Position numbers and translations under genes: made by a program | Shown: positions 8,325 through 17,938 of the stretch, piece by piece | Position numbering within the stretch: position 1 is the first letter of the stretch | Layout: every line of letters begins with the position of its first letter | NCBI GenBank assembly: GCA_947499635.1 | Contig: CANMPD010000013.1 | Coordinates: 31,806-95,805, forward strand | Length of the DNA: 64,000 bases | Direction of reading: 5' to 3' | Source of the DNA: an uncultured Paracoccaceae bacterium | Lineage (GTDB): Bacteria; Pseudomonadota; Alphaproteobacteria; Rhodobacterales; Rhodobacteraceae | The notes under the pieces: model-generated | Seen by the model: the letters and a program-made list of their open reading frames with translations, nothing else | Told to the model about the DNA's origin: nothing | The model's database searches: none

Positions 8325-8641
8325 CATTGGGCTTTGTCAGTCACATTCTCTTTGAATGCGGTATCAAAGTCTGATTTTTGCGCTGGGCTGGCGTCGGTTT
8401 GATAATTCGCTTTCCAGTCATCCATGGTCATTCCATAGAAAGTCTCTCGTGCTTGGTCTTTGGTCATCTCAAGGCCACGTTCGCTTGCAGCTTCTTGGTA
8501 CCAGCGGCTTAGACAATTTCGGCAAAATCCTGCAAGGTTCATCATGTCAATGTTTTGTACATCTGTACGGTCTTGCATGAGGTGCTGACGCAGGCGGCGA
8601 AACGCTGCGGCTTCCAGTTCGAGTTTGGTTTGATCATCCAT
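8324..8641 (-). CDS. DUF1244 family protein
   Basis: 105 residues from the ATG at 8641; the frame opens two codons earlier at a TTG. The conserved block MNLAGFCRNCLSRWYQEAASERG, with two cysteines spaced CRNC, and FYGMTMDDWKA identify the DUF1244 family, which is common in Proteobacteria and has no settled function. The product is cytosolic and helical with no signal peptide. It converges on the D-amino-acid operon and shares no operon with its neighbours. Confidence 0.85.
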   Translation of the reverse strand: MDDQTKLELEAAAFRRLRQHLMQDRTDVQNIDMMNLAGFCRNCLSRWYQEAASERGLEMTKDQARETFYGMTMDDWKANYQTDASPAQKSDFDTAFKENVTDKAQ

Positions 8642-8784
8642 GTGCAACTTCCGTTCCTTTTTGAGTTTTTTTCACTAATATGTCACCATTTGGTGCGTAG
8701 CTTTAGGACAGTTGCGGCAAAAATGAAATTGAGTCATAAGGTCTATGGCGATGTTTGCGATAACATTTACTATAGCAGTACATG

Positions 8785-8808
8785 ATAGCTACAAAGCCAA
8801 ATAGCTAT
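8785..8808. promoter_or_regulatory. Paired ATAGCTA motifs upstream of pyk
   Basis: ATAGCTA at 8785-8791 and TAGCTAT at 8802-8808 form an inverted repeat in the 45 bases before the pyk start. A LacI-type carbon regulator such as CceR is conceivable, but the match is only partial and unproven. Confidence 0.25.
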
Positions 8809-8828
8809 ACCTGGAGGAAATCGAGCCT

Positions 8829-10274
8829 ATGAAACGCACGCGTAGTGTTAAAATCGTCGCCACACTCGGCCCAGCATCTGAAACCTACGACATGATCCGT
8901 GCGTTGCATGAGGCAGGCGCGGATGTTTTTCGTTTGAATATGTCTCATGGATCTCATGCAGAGATCGCAGAGAAGCATAAGATTATTCGTCAAGTTGAAG
9001 AAGATTTGGACAGCCCGATCGCGATCCTTGCTGACTTGCAGGGGCCGAAATTACGCGTGGGCGTTTTTGCAAATGGTTCTGAGACGTTGGAAGCCGGTGC
9101 CAAGTTCCGCCTGGATCTTGATCCCACAGAAGGCGATTTGAACCGGGTTTGCCTGCCGCACCCTGAAATTTTTCAAGCGCTCGAACCTGGTGCGAGCCTC
9201 TTGGTAAACGACGGTAAAATTCGCCTGAAAGTCGAAGATTGCTCTGCGGAATATGCGAATTGTGTCGTCACGACCGGTGGTGTGATTTCCAACCGCAAAG
9301 GGGTAAACGTACCCGATGTTGTTCTACCTCTAGCCGCGCTTTCTGATAAAGACCGTGCTGATTTGGAATTCGTGTGTGATTTGGGTGTTGATTGGCTCGC
9401 GCTTTCTTTTGTGCAGCGTGCTAAAGACGTTTTCGAAGCACGTGTTCTCGCGGATGGTCGTGCCGCTATCCTGTCTAAAATCGAAAAACCTTCGGCTGTT
9501 GATCAGTTTGATGAAATTCTCGATGCCTCCGATGGTATTATGGTCGCGCGTGGTGATCTTGGGGTGGAGCTTCCTGTTGCGGCGGTACCACCGATTCAAA
9601 AACGTCTGGTGCGCAAATGTCGCGCAGCGGCCAAGCCTGTGATTGTTGCGACACAGATGCTTGAGAGCATGATTGAAAGCCCAATGCCAACACGTGCCGA
9701 GGTCTCGGATGTTGCGACAGCAATCTACGAAGGCAGCGACGCGATTATGTTGTCAGCAGAATCCGCTGCTGGGGATTACCCGATCGAAGCCGTAAGCACG
9801 ATGGACCGTGTCGCGACCGAAGTCGAAAGCGATCCGACCTATGGCGATATCATCGCGGCCTCTCGTTCCTCGAGTGGGAATACACTTGCGGATGGGATCG
9901 TATCCGCGGCGCGTGAAATTGCAGAAACAACAAACGTAAAAGCGATCTGTTGCTTTACGCAATCTGGGACAACGGGTCAGTTGACTGCACGTGAACGTCC
10001 ATTGGTGCCAATTATCACACTCACGCCGATCCTGGATACAGCGCGTCGTATGGCACTGAGCTGGGGGTGCTATTGCGTTGTGACGCCGACTGTTGACCGC
10101 TTTAAAGGTGCGGTTGTTTCAGCGGCGCGTACGGCACGTGCGGCGGGTTTCGCGTCGGAAACGGATCAGATCGTTGTGACGGCTGGTGTGCCGTTTAACG
10201 TACCGGGAACAACAAATATCCTACGTATTGCGCCCTGCGATGAACGTTTGATTTACAACACCGACCCAGAGTAG
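8829..10274 (+). CDS. pyk: Pyruvate kinase
   Basis: 481 residues, normal length. It opens KRTRSVKIVATLGPAS and contains DLQGPKLRVG, the signature SKIEKPSAVDQFDEILDASDGIMVARGDLGVELP, and ATQMLESMIESPMPTRAEVSDVATAIYEGSDAIMLSAESAAG, followed by the C-terminal alpha/beta domain. It converts phosphoenolpyruvate and ADP to pyruvate and ATP in the cytosol. The lysine of SKIEKP in the catalytic signature is present. A GGAGG site precedes the ATG. A small membrane-protein gene follows 33 bases later. Confidence 0.97.
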   Translation: MKRTRSVKIVATLGPASETYDMIRALHEAGADVFRLNMSHGSHAEIAEKHKIIRQVEEDLDSPIAILADLQGPKLRVGVFANGSETLEAGAKFRLDLDPTEGDLNRVCLPHPEIFQALEPGASLLVNDGKIRLKVEDCSAEYANCVVTTGGVISNRKGVNVPDVVLPLAALSDKDRADLEFVCDLGVDWLALSFVQRAKDVFEARVLADGRAAILSKIEKPSAVDQFDEILDASDGIMVARGDLGVELPVAAVPPIQKRLVRKCRAAAKPVIVATQMLESMIESPMPTRAEVSDVATAIYEGSDAIMLSAESAAGDYPIEAVSTMDRVATEVESDPTYGDIIAASRSSSGNTLADGIVSAAREIAETTNVKAICCFTQSGTTGQLTARERPLVPIITLTPILDTARRMALSWGCYCVVTPTVDRFKGAVVSAARTARAAGFASETDQIVVTAGVPFNVPGTTNILRIAPCDERLIYNTDPE

Positions 10275-10281
10275 GGTTGTT

Positions 10282-10307
10282 ACCAAACCTGAAACGAGGG
10301 GTTTGGT
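10282..10307 (+). promoter_or_regulatory. Hairpin with ribosome-binding site in its loop
   Basis: ACCAAACC (10282-10289) and GGTTTGGT (10300-10307) form a perfect 8-bp stem that ends directly before the GTG start at 10308. The GAGG ribosome-binding site (10296-10299) is exposed in the 10-base loop. No U-run follows, so it is not an intrinsic terminator. Confidence 0.5.
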
Positions 10308-10532
10308 GTGATCGGATATGATGGTCTTCTTGTCATAGGGGCGTTTCTTGCTTGGCTTGGTATACCTGCATGTGTTGCAGGTTGGAGCAATGGCAAGAAA
10401 CCTGTCTTTGGTATCATCTTACTTTTGGCTGCGGCGGTAAATATCGCCGTAGCTTATGGGTATAGTCCGACGGGCTACTCTTTCTCAGAACTCCCGAGTG
10501 TATTTTTCTCGGTTATGGCACGACTTTTCTAA
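10308..10532 (+). CDS. Small two- or three-helix membrane protein, unknown
   Basis: 74 residues from GTG. I do not recognise a family. The sequence has hydrophobic segments at about 6-25 (GLLVIGAFLAWLGIPACVAGW) and 31-50 (KPVFGIILLLAAAVNIAVAYGY), then a short polar stretch and a hydrophobic end (SVFFSVMARLF). It is 33 bases after pyk on the same strand and probably shares its transcript. It has good codon use and a ribosome-binding site within a hairpin loop, so I regard it as real. Confidence 0.65.
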   Translation: MIGYDGLLVIGAFLAWLGIPACVAGWSNGKKPVFGIILLLAAAVNIAVAYGYSPTGYSFSELPSVFFSVMARLF

Positions 10533-10577
10533 TCGAATCTCTTGCTCTTTTCCCTATCCTCACTTAAGGACCTGATC

Positions 10578-10668
10578 TGTTCGCGCGGCCGGCCAATGTG
10601 GCATGCCGAGTCGCGTGCATCCGCGATCCTAATAATCGCTTGCGGCGAACAAGAAAAAAAGGAGACGA
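10578..10668 (+). promoter_or_regulatory. Structured leader of rpmI-rplT
   Basis: TGTTCGC (10578-10584) pairs with GCGAACA (10645-10651) and encloses GC-rich blocks including GGCCGGCC and GGCATGCC. The outer stem ends just before AAAAAAAGGAGACG, the rpmI ribosome-binding site. Ribosomal protein L20 represses its own operon through leader RNA in several bacteria; a similar role here is inferred. Confidence 0.45.
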
Positions 10669-10670
10669 AA

Positions 10671-10871
10671 ATGCCTAAAATGAAGACCAAGTCGAGCGCG
10701 AAAAAGCGCTTTAAGATGACTGCATCTGGCAAGGTAAAAGCTGCTCAGGCCGGCAAACAGCACGGTATGATCAAGCGCACTAACAAATTCCTGCGTGATG
10801 CACGCGGTACATCCACCTTGTCCGCACCGGACGCAAAGATCGTCAAGGGCTACATGCCCTACGACCGCTAA
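10671..10871 (+). CDS. rpmI: 50S ribosomal protein L35
   Basis: 66 residues. It has the typical [23 protein letters not shown] opening, is strongly basic and ends [11 protein letters not shown]. It is a late-assembling protein of the large ribosomal subunit. The ATG at 10671 follows AAGGAGA. rplT begins 15 bases downstream, the normal rpmI-rplT pair. infC, which often precedes them, is not here. Confidence 0.97.
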   Translation: MPKMKTKSSAKKRFKMTASGKVKAAQAGKQHGMIKRTNKFLRDARGTSTLSAPDAKIVKGYMPYDR

Positions 10872-10886
10872 GAGGAGATCTGAGAT

Positions 10887-11252
10887 ATGTCCCGCGTAAA
10901 AGGTGGAACCGTCACTCACGCCCGTCACAAGAAGGTAATCAAGGCAGCTAAAGGTTATTATGGCCGCCGTAAGAGTACCTTTAAAGTCGCCCGTCAGGCC
11001 GTCGACAAAGCGAACCAATATGCAACCCGTGACCGGAAGAATCGCAAGCGCAATTTCCGCGCGTTGTGGATCCAGCGTATCAACGCGGCTGTTCGTGCAC
11101 ATGACGAAGCTCTGACATACTCCCGCTTCATTAACGGCCTGAACTTGGCTGGTATTGAAGTAGACCGTAAAGTTCTGGCTGATCTGGCTGTTCACGAGCC
11201 CGAAGCATTCGGCGCAATTGTTCGCCAAGCTCAAGGCGCATTGGCTGCTTAA
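10887..11252 (+). CDS. rplT: 50S ribosomal protein L20
   Basis: 121 residues starting [39 protein letters not shown], the signature of L20, with the long basic N-terminal helix that binds 23S rRNA. It is needed early in 50S assembly and is the usual autoregulator of the rpmI-rplT unit. A GAGGAG site precedes the ATG and a terminator follows the stop. Confidence 0.97.
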   Translation: MSRVKGGTVTHARHKKVIKAAKGYYGRRKSTFKVARQAVDKANQYATRDRKNRKRNFRALWIQRINAAVRAHDEALTYSRFINGLNLAGIEVDRKVLADLAVHEPEAFGAIVRQAQGALAA

Positions 11253-11273
11253 GCTTTCAAAACGTTAAAACGA

Positions 11274-11307
11274 AAAACCCGCTACACTGTGTAGTGGGTT
11301 TTTTTGC
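11274..11307 (+). terminator. Rho-independent terminator after rplT
   Basis: ACCCGCTACA and TGTAGTGGGT form a 10-bp stem with one G-U pair and a tiny loop, followed by seven T bases. Confidence 0.93.
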
Positions 11308-11487
11308 GTTTTGTGGTTGCCTCTGCGGTATCTTGCGCCTTGCCCTGTGGGGGGCACTGGTGCTGCGACGTATATTGCGTCTGATAACGCGCGTTCCAGA
11401 GCCTTTGGTAACTTAACTGCGTTGCAATCTCTTGCTTTCGATGTCCTGTGTGGTAGCAGGGCAGAAAGAGAAACTTGAGAGGCCGTC

Positions 11488-12561
11488 ATGGACGATCTGA
11501 AGGTAAAATACTTAACGCAGATTGCAAATGCGTCTGATGAAGCTGAACTTGAAGCTGTGCGGCTTGCGGCCGTTGGTAAAAAAGGCGAAGTGGCGCTGAA
11601 AATGCGCGAGCTTGGGAAAATGACACCCGAGCAACGACAAGTCGCCGGACCTGCTTTAAACGCGTTAAAAGATGAAATTAATTCGGCTTTGCTTGCGAAG
11701 AAAGCAGCCCTAGCGGATGCTGCTTTGGATGAGCGACTGCGTTCTGAATGGCTTGACGTGACTTTGCCAACACGCCCGCGCGGTGTTGGATCTTTGCACC
11801 CTATTTCTCAAGCCTCTGAAGAACTCACCGCGATCTTTGCCGAGCTGGGTTTTTCTGTCCAAGAAGGGCCACGTGTTGATACCGATTGGTATAACTTTGA
11901 TGCGTTGAACATTCCGGGCCACCACCCTGCGCGCGCGGAAATGGACACGTTTTATATGCACCGCGCCGAAGGGGATGATCGTCCTCCGCATGTGTTGCGT
12001 ACGCATACGTCGCCTGTTCAGATCCGCTCTATGGAAAAAATGGGTGCGCCGCTGCGTATTATCTGCCCAGGCGGAGTGTATCGCGCTGATTACGATCAGA
12101 CGCACACGCCGATGTTCCATCAGGTCGAAGGATTGGCGCTGGATAAAAACATCTCGATGGCCAACCTTAAGTGGGTGCTCGAAGAATTCGTAAAAGCATT
12201 CTTTGAGGTGGACGATGTTGAGCTGCGCTTTCGCGCCTCGCATTTTCCCTTTACCGAGCCCTCTGCCGAAGTTGATATTCGCTGCTCTTGGGAAGGTGGC
12301 ACGCTGAAAATTGGCGAAGGCGATGACTGGCTTGAGATTTTGGGCTCTGGCATGGTGCATCCAAAGGTGATTGCGGCTGGTGGTATTGATCCAGATGTCT
12401 ATCAAGGCTTTGCTTTTGGTATTGGTATCGACCGTTTGGCAATGTTGAAATACGGTATCCCCGATTTGCGTGCATTCTTTGAGAGCGATCTACGCTGGCT
12501 GCGCCACTATGGCTTCAGCTGTCTCGACGTGCCGACACTGCACGGTGGGCTAAGTCGCTAA
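11488..12561 (+). CDS. pheS: Phenylalanine-tRNA ligase alpha subunit
   Basis: 357 residues. An N-terminal coiled-coil arm (to about residue 90) is followed by the class II catalytic core: [69 protein letters not shown] and the motif 3 region [22 protein letters not shown]. With PheT it charges tRNA-Phe. The start ATG at 11488 follows GAGAGG. The 180 bases upstream contain no Phe-rich leader peptide, so classical attenuation is not evident. pheT follows after 103 bases. Confidence 0.96.
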   Translation: MDDLKVKYLTQIANASDEAELEAVRLAAVGKKGEVALKMRELGKMTPEQRQVAGPALNALKDEINSALLAKKAALADAALDERLRSEWLDVTLPTRPRGVGSLHPISQASEELTAIFAELGFSVQEGPRVDTDWYNFDALNIPGHHPARAEMDTFYMHRAEGDDRPPHVLRTHTSPVQIRSMEKMGAPLRIICPGGVYRADYDQTHTPMFHQVEGLALDKNISMANLKWVLEEFVKAFFEVDDVELRFRASHFPFTEPSAEVDIRCSWEGGTLKIGEGDDWLEILGSGMVHPKVIAAGGIDPDVYQGFAFGIGIDRLAMLKYGIPDLRAFFESDLRWLRHYGFSCLDVPTLHGGLSR

Positions 12562-12664
12562 TTGTCTTTGTCGCAGAAAAGCTGCGGCACATTATTCTGG
12601 CCAATGTATGCGTATATTACGTGATCGAGTGCCAATAACCGAATTACGAAAAGGGCGCTGAGAT

Positions 12665-15061
12665 ATGAAATTCACTCTCTCCTGGCTCAAGGATCACCTC
12701 GATACCGAGGCTCCGCTCGAGGAAATTTCTGAAACCCTGACCGACCTTGGTCTTGAGGTCGAAGGGATCTTAAACCCGCGCGATGCGCTGAGCGCTTTTA
12801 CGCTTGCTAAAATCACCGAAGCTGAACAGCATCCAGACGCAGACAGGTTGCGTGTCTGCAAAGTCATGACCGACGAAGGTGAAAAGCAAATCGTTTGTGG
12901 CGCACCCAATGCGCGGGCAGGGATCACAGTGGTTTTGGCCAAGCCAGGGGATTATGTCCCAGGTCTGGATTTCACGCTATCCGTTGGTAAAATTCGCGGC
13001 GTTGAAAGCCACGGTATGATGGCCTCGTGGAAAGAGCTAGAACTCGGCGAAGATCACGACGGAATTGTTGAGCTGGACACCGGCGAAGTTGGTGAAAAAC
13101 TGGTGGACTGGCTTGCTGCAAATGATCCATCCAAAGTGGATCCGGTCATTGAAATTGCGATTACACCCAACCGTCCGGATGCATTGGGTGTGTTTGGCAT
13201 TGCGCGAGACTTGGCTGCGCGAGGCCTCGGTACTTTGAAAGCCACAGGTTTTGACGCAATAGAAGGCCAGTTTGCGTGTCCAATCAAAGTTAGCATTGAT
13301 GATGACACCTTGGACGGGGCACCGTATTTCACTGGTCGGGTTATCCGTGGTGTTAAAAACGGGCCAAGCCCACAGTGGTTACAGGACCGCCTGACGGCAA
13401 TCGGCCTGCGTCCGATCTCGGCGCTTGTGGACATTACCAACTTCTTCACCTTCGACCAAAACCGTCCGCTGCATGTGTTTGATGCAGCAAAAGTCCAGGG
13501 CAACCTACGTGTGCATCGCGCAGTCGGCGGTGAGACACTGGTCGCGTTGGACGAAAAAACCTATACGCTGCAAGCCGGGCAGATGGTTATTTCGGATGAT
13601 AACGGTGTTGAGAGCCTCGCCGGGATTATGGGTGGCGACGCAACAGGATGCACTGACGAGACGGTTGATGTCTTCCTTGAAAGTGCGTTCTGGGATCATG
13701 TGCAGATTGCTATGACTGGCCGTGCGCTCAAGATTAATTCTGATGCACGCTATCGCTTTGAACGCGGTATTGATCCAGAGTCTACTTACGAGGGTCTGGA
13801 ACGCGCAACGCGTATGATCTTGGATCTTTGCGGAGGTGAACCATCGGAATTGGTATCAGCAGGACAAGTCCCTGATTATGCACGTGCGTATCGGTTGAAC
13901 GCAGAGCGTGTGCAATCGCTGGTGGGTATGGATATCGCCGAGAGCGAGCAGCGCCAAACATTGACGCGCTTGGGCTTTCGTTTGGATGGCGATATGGCAC
14001 ATGTTCCAAGCTGGCGTCCTGATGTTCAAGGCGAAGCCGATTTGGTCGAAGAAGTGGCTCGTATAGCATCTCTGACCAAGCTTGAGGGCAAGCCGCTTCC
14101 ACGTCTCACCGATGGCATCCCGAAATCCGTTATGACACCACAGCAACGGCGCCTGCAAATGGCGCGTCGTACCTGTGCCGCACTTGGTTATAATGAGGTG
14201 GTTAGCTACACTTTCATTGATAAAGCATCTGCCAGCCTGTTTGGTGGCGGTGATGATGCAACGATGTTGGCAAACCCAATCTCATCCGAGATGTCCCACC
14301 TACGCCCTGATTTGTTGCCCGGCCTTTTGCAAGCCGCAGGGCGCAATCAGGCGCGCGGCAACCAGGATATGGCGTTTTTTGAAGTTGGCCCAACCTTTAC
14401 AGGTGGCGAACCGGGTCAAGAGCGTATCCAAATTTCGGGAGTGTTGATCAATAAGAACGGTCCCAAAGATGTGCATGGCAGCTCTCGCGAGATGGATGTG
14501 TATGATGCCAAGTCTGACATCGAAGCCGTGCTTGCGGCGATTGGTGCACCTGCGAAAGTCCAAATTTTGCGCGAAGGCGATGCTTGGTGGCATCCGGGTC
14601 GTCATGGCCGCATTTGTTTAGGGCCCAAGAAAACGCTAGGTGTATTTGGTGAATTACACCCCAGAGTTCTTGACGAGTTGGGCCTCAAAGGGTCTGCCGT
14701 TGGCTTTACTATTTACCCTGATGAAATTCCGTTGCCGCGTAAATCCGGTGCGAACCGTGGTGCATTGAACATCAGTGATCTGCAAGCCGTGGAACGTGAC
14801 TTTGCCTTTGTTGTGGATGCAACTGTCGAAGCGCTGACACTTGTGAATGCTGCGACAGGTGCGGACAAGACTTTGATCGAAGATGTGCGTGTCTTTGATG
14901 AATTCATCGGTGGCAGCGTTGGCGAAGGCAAGAAATCTCTTGCGATCACTGTGCGTTTGCAACCCAGTGATAAAACGCTGACGGAAAAAGACATCGAAGG
15001 GGTGAGTGCGAAAATTGTGGCAAAGGTCACAAAAGCCACAGGTGGTGAATTGCGCGGTTAA
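12665..15061 (+). CDS. pheT: Phenylalanine-tRNA ligase beta subunit
   Basis: 798 residues, the usual length. The order of parts is normal: N-terminal MKFTLSWLKDHLDT, OB-fold tRNA-binding domain (about 40-150), B3/B4 editing domain, B5 domain, the catalytic-like core with SEMSHLRPDLLPGLLQAAGRNQARG, and a C-terminal anticodon-binding (FDX-ACB) domain from about 705 (SDLQAVERDFAFVVD). It pairs with PheS as an alpha2-beta2 enzyme. A bidirectional terminator follows. Confidence 0.97.
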   Translation: MKFTLSWLKDHLDTEAPLEEISETLTDLGLEVEGILNPRDALSAFTLAKITEAEQHPDADRLRVCKVMTDEGEKQIVCGAPNARAGITVVLAKPGDYVPGLDFTLSVGKIRGVESHGMMASWKELELGEDHDGIVELDTGEVGEKLVDWLAANDPSKVDPVIEIAITPNRPDALGVFGIARDLAARGLGTLKATGFDAIEGQFACPIKVSIDDDTLDGAPYFTGRVIRGVKNGPSPQWLQDRLTAIGLRPISALVDITNFFTFDQNRPLHVFDAAKVQGNLRVHRAVGGETLVALDEKTYTLQAGQMVISDDNGVESLAGIMGGDATGCTDETVDVFLESAFWDHVQIAMTGRALKINSDARYRFERGIDPESTYEGLERATRMILDLCGGEPSELVSAGQVPDYARAYRLNAERVQSLVGMDIAESEQRQTLTRLGFRLDGDMAHVPSWRPDVQGEADLVEEVARIASLTKLEGKPLPRLTDGIPKSVMTPQQRRLQMARRTCAALGYNEVVSYTFIDKASASLFGGGDDATMLANPISSEMSHLRPDLLPGLLQAAGRNQARGNQDMAFFEVGPTFTGGEPGQERIQISGVLINKNGPKDVHGSSREMDVYDAKSDIEAVLAAIGAPAKVQILREGDAWWHPGRHGRICLGPKKTLGVFGELHPRVLDELGLKGSAVGFTIYPDEIPLPRKSGANRGALNISDLQAVERDFAFVVDATVEALTLVNAATGADKTLIEDVRVFDEFIGGSVGEGKKSLAITVRLQPSDKTLTEKDIEGVSAKIVAKVTKATGGELRG

Positions 15062-15080
15062 TCTTTTACCGGAATTATTA

Positions 15081-15119
15081 AAAAAAGCGCCGCAGCTAAA
15101 TCAGCCGCGGCGCTTTTTT
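15081..15119. terminator. Bidirectional terminator between pheT and mscS
   Basis: An A-run, the arms GCGCCGCAGCT and AGCCGCGGCGC (one mismatch or bulge) and a T-run make a symmetrical hairpin usable on both strands. It serves the rightward pheT and the leftward mscS gene. Confidence 0.92.
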
Positions 15120-15133
15120 GATTGGCGTGTCTG

Positions 15134-15940
15134 TTAGCCGGCTTTTTGAATTTCCACACTATGTGGGTAAGGAATAGAAATGCCCTCAGCGTCAAAGGCT
15201 TCTTTTACGCCTTGGGTCATTGCAAACTTCAACTCCCAATAATCAGCAGCCTCGCACCACAGGCGGGTTGTTATATCGACTGAGCTGTCGCCAAGGTTGG
15301 TGACACGCACCCAAGGCGCTGGATCTTGTTTCACGCGCTCATCTGCAGAGGCAAGACGTGAAATGATGCTTTTTGCTTTTTCAATATCATCGCCATAATC
15401 AATACCAAATGTGAGATCGACGCGACGCGTATCATGGGCGGAAAAGTTTGTGATGATTGAACCCCAAGCTTGGCCATTTGGAACGATGATTTGTACGTTA
15501 TCTGGTGTCACCAGCTCTGTTATAAACAGATTAACGTCTTTCACGGTCCCAGCTGTGCCACCGATGTCGACAAACTGACCCAATTTATACGGGCGAAACA
15601 GGATGAGCATAAAGCCGGCCGCGATGTCGCTTAATGTGCCTTGTAAGGCCAAGCCAATGGCCAAGGTTGCAGCACCCAACATGGCAACAAGACTTGTCGC
15701 TTCGATGCCGAAAATGCCTAAAACGGCGACTGCGACGATTGCCAGCAGCACCCAACGTATCATGCTTGCGGCGAAATTTCCCAGTGTATCGTCGATATGC
15801 GGGGTCGCGTTGACACGGGCGCGTACTGTATTTGCCACCCAACCCGCAGCCATCCAGCCAAGGACCAGAACAGCCAAAGCTTTGGCGCCACTTAAAAGGA
15901 TCGGCCAATATGAATAGGCTTGATCAATAACTTGTTCCAT
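15134..15940 (-). CDS. Small-conductance mechanosensitive channel (MscS family)
   Basis: 268 residues from the ATG at 15940, which has AGGAGA upstream; the frame opens 10 codons earlier. Three hydrophobic segments (about 12-35, 60-80 and 84-110) are followed by the pore-helix/vestibule sequence GAATLAIGLALQGTLSDIAAGFMLILFRPYKLGQFVDIGG and the beta domain INIVP-like VTPDNVQIIVPNGQAWGSIITNFS. The channel opens on hypo-osmotic shock to release solutes. It is divergent from a Lrp-type regulator, but no link between them is known. Confidence 0.92.
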   Translation of the reverse strand: MEQVIDQAYSYWPILLSGAKALAVLVLGWMAAGWVANTVRARVNATPHIDDTLGNFAASMIRWVLLAIVAVAVLGIFGIEATSLVAMLGAATLAIGLALQGTLSDIAAGFMLILFRPYKLGQFVDIGGTAGTVKDVNLFITELVTPDNVQIIVPNGQAWGSIITNFSAHDTRRVDLTFGIDYGDDIEKAKSIISRLASADERVKQDPAPWVRVTNLGDSSVDITTRLWCEAADYWELKFAMTQGVKEAFDAEGISIPYPHSVEIQKAG

Positions 15941-16159
15941 CGTTCTCTGTCTCCTCTTTAGGCGTCTCATGCGCCTTTCGTAAAAGTTGATCGATCCTAA
16001 AGTTATGAGTTTGACGTGTAAACAGTCAAATAATTACATTACAACTTATGCGTTAGGGGAATTTTGAATTTAAAATAAAACAATAAAAAGTGCAGATTGG
16101 CCTTAATTTTCGAAGGCCATTCGCATAGTTTGAAATCGTCGAAATGTGGATGCTTTGAA

Positions 16160-16618
16160 ATGACACTTGATCAAACGGATCGGCGCATCCTCTCTGTTTT
16201 ACAAAAGAAAGGGCGTGTTTCTAATTCTGACCTCAGTGAACAGGTAAACCTGTCCGCGTCAGCATGTCACCGACGGGTGCAGCGGTTGGAAAACGAAGGC
16301 TATATTCGCGACTACGTCGCCTTGCTGGATGCGCGTAAATTACAAGTTCCCACAACGGTTTTTGTTGAAATCACGTTGTCGGGGCAGGCGGATGAGGTTC
16401 TCGAGGCATTTGAAAAAGCGGTGCGATGTATTCCGGCTGTATTGGAGTGTCATTTGATGGCAGGTACGGCGGACTATATTCTTAAAGTGGTCGCTGAGAA
16501 TACCGAAGATTTTGCACGCATTCACCGCCAGTCTCTTGCACGATTACCAGGCGTCGCCCAAATGCAGAGCTCGTTTGCGTTGCGCACCGTATTTAAAACC
16601 ACGGCTCTGCCAGTCTAA
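16160..16618 (+). CDS. Lrp/AsnC family transcriptional regulator
   Basis: 152 residues from the ATG at 16160 (LDQTDRRILSVLQKKGRVS). The frame stays open upstream to 16097, but this start fits the family. It has an N-terminal winged HTH (NSDLSEQVNLSASACHRRVQRLENEGYIRDYVALLD) and a C-terminal AsnC/RAM ligand domain containing GTADYILKVV. Such proteins sense amino acids and bind DNA as dimers or octamers. The ribosome-binding site is weak. A GGCCTT/AAGGCC hairpin (16099-16118) lies in its leader. Targets are not evident; mscS is divergent and ppk2 lies downstream. Confidence 0.88.
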   Translation: MTLDQTDRRILSVLQKKGRVSNSDLSEQVNLSASACHRRVQRLENEGYIRDYVALLDARKLQVPTTVFVEITLSGQADEVLEAFEKAVRCIPAVLECHLMAGTADYILKVVAENTEDFARIHRQSLARLPGVAQMQSSFALRTVFKTTALPV

Positions 16619-16801
16619 TTCTGTGCTAGAGGGCTGATATTGCTTAGTTGTAGAGTAAAGGGCAAGCTTTTGCTCTTGCAGCGCGATGTGATCCCATGTG
16701 TTCAAGATCGCGGGAAACTTTAAACTTTTATCGTTTCTGACATTAAAAGATTACATGTAACGGTTACCGAACCACTGACTTTAAGACAAAGGAATACCAA
16801 C

Positions 16802-17719
16802 GTGAGCAGCGAGACAGATAACACCACATTTGATTGGTTGGAAGCCGAGCTGCAGGATACGTTGGACGAAGACTTTGAGATCGAATTCGCAGAACCCATG
16901 CTGTCTATGGAATTGCGTAAGATCTACAAAGAACAACACCCTGAAATGCTGGACCGTAAGGTCTACTTCCAAAATCTATTGCGCCTCCAAGCTGAGCTGA
17001 TCAAGCTACAGGATTGGGTTCAACATACGGGTGCCAAAGTTTGCATCATTATGGAAGGGCGCGACAGCGCCGGCAAAGGTGGCGTGATTAAGCGGATTAC
17101 GCAACGTTTGAATCCGCGTATCGCCCGTGTCGTTGCGCTTCCAGCGCCATCGCGGCGTGAACAGAGCCAATGGTATTTTCAACGTTATGTTCCACATCTG
17201 CCAGCGGGCGGTGAAATCGTTCTGTTTGACCGGTCATGGTATAACCGCGCAGGTGTTGAACGTGTCATGGGCTTTGCCGATGATCAGCAGGTTGAGCAAT
17301 TCTTACAAGATGTCCCAGAATTCGAACGTATGCTTGTGCGTTCTGGTATAATTGTTTTGAAATATTGGTTCTCGATTACTGACGAAGAACAACAGCTGCG
17401 GTTTATGATGCGCATTCATGATCCAATGAAACAGTGGAAATTGTCTCCTATGGATTTGGAAAGCCGTGTGCGTTGGGAGCAATACACGAAAGCCAAAGAA
17501 GAGATGTTCGAGCGGACAAATATCGCCGAGGCCCCTTGGTTTGTTGTGGAAGGAAACGACAAAAAGCGAGAGCGGCTCAATTGTATTGAGCATATCCTGT
17601 CGCGGATCCCCTATGAGGAAGTGCCACACGAAAAGGTAAGCTTGCCTGACCGTGAGTACAATCCAGACTACGAACGTCAGGTGCTCCCAGATGAGTTGTA
17701 CGTTCCGAAAATCTACTAA
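16802..17719 (+). CDS. ppk2: Polyphosphate kinase 2
   Basis: 305 residues from GTG with AAAGGA upstream. Walker A GRDSAGKGG (about 86-94), Walker B FDRSWYNRAGVE (142-153) and the lid module RREQSQWYFQRYVPHLPAGGE are complete. It makes nucleoside triphosphates from diphosphates with polyphosphate in the cytosol; the one-domain size and sequence fit class I PPK2 (NDP to NTP). No ppk1 or exopolyphosphatase is in the window and the gene appears monocistronic. I found no clear Pho box upstream. Confidence 0.95.
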   Translation: MSSETDNTTFDWLEAELQDTLDEDFEIEFAEPMLSMELRKIYKEQHPEMLDRKVYFQNLLRLQAELIKLQDWVQHTGAKVCIIMEGRDSAGKGGVIKRITQRLNPRIARVVALPAPSRREQSQWYFQRYVPHLPAGGEIVLFDRSWYNRAGVERVMGFADDQQVEQFLQDVPEFERMLVRSGIIVLKYWFSITDEEQQLRFMMRIHDPMKQWKLSPMDLESRVRWEQYTKAKEEMFERTNIAEAPWFVVEGNDKKRERLNCIEHILSRIPYEEVPHEKVSLPDREYNPDYERQVLPDELYVPKIY

Positions 17720-17938
17720 CCACATCACACCAGATCACGACGAGGCTACCTGACGAAGGTAGTACCGAGTGTATGGTTCTGGGTGTTAGGGGTGCGATAT
17801 TGAGATGATCGGTTCTCAATGGCAACAGACGCCTGATTTTACCAAAAGCTTTCTTTGCATAGGTAATGAACTGTCGCTAAACGAGGGCAAGCCGGTTGTG
17901 TTTTGTTACACAACCTGAATATTCCGGTTTGCGAGGTT

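Noticed and set aside
11308..11487. Phenylalanine attenuator ahead of pheS
   Set aside because: No short reading frame rich in phenylalanine codons and no competing hairpins before the start.
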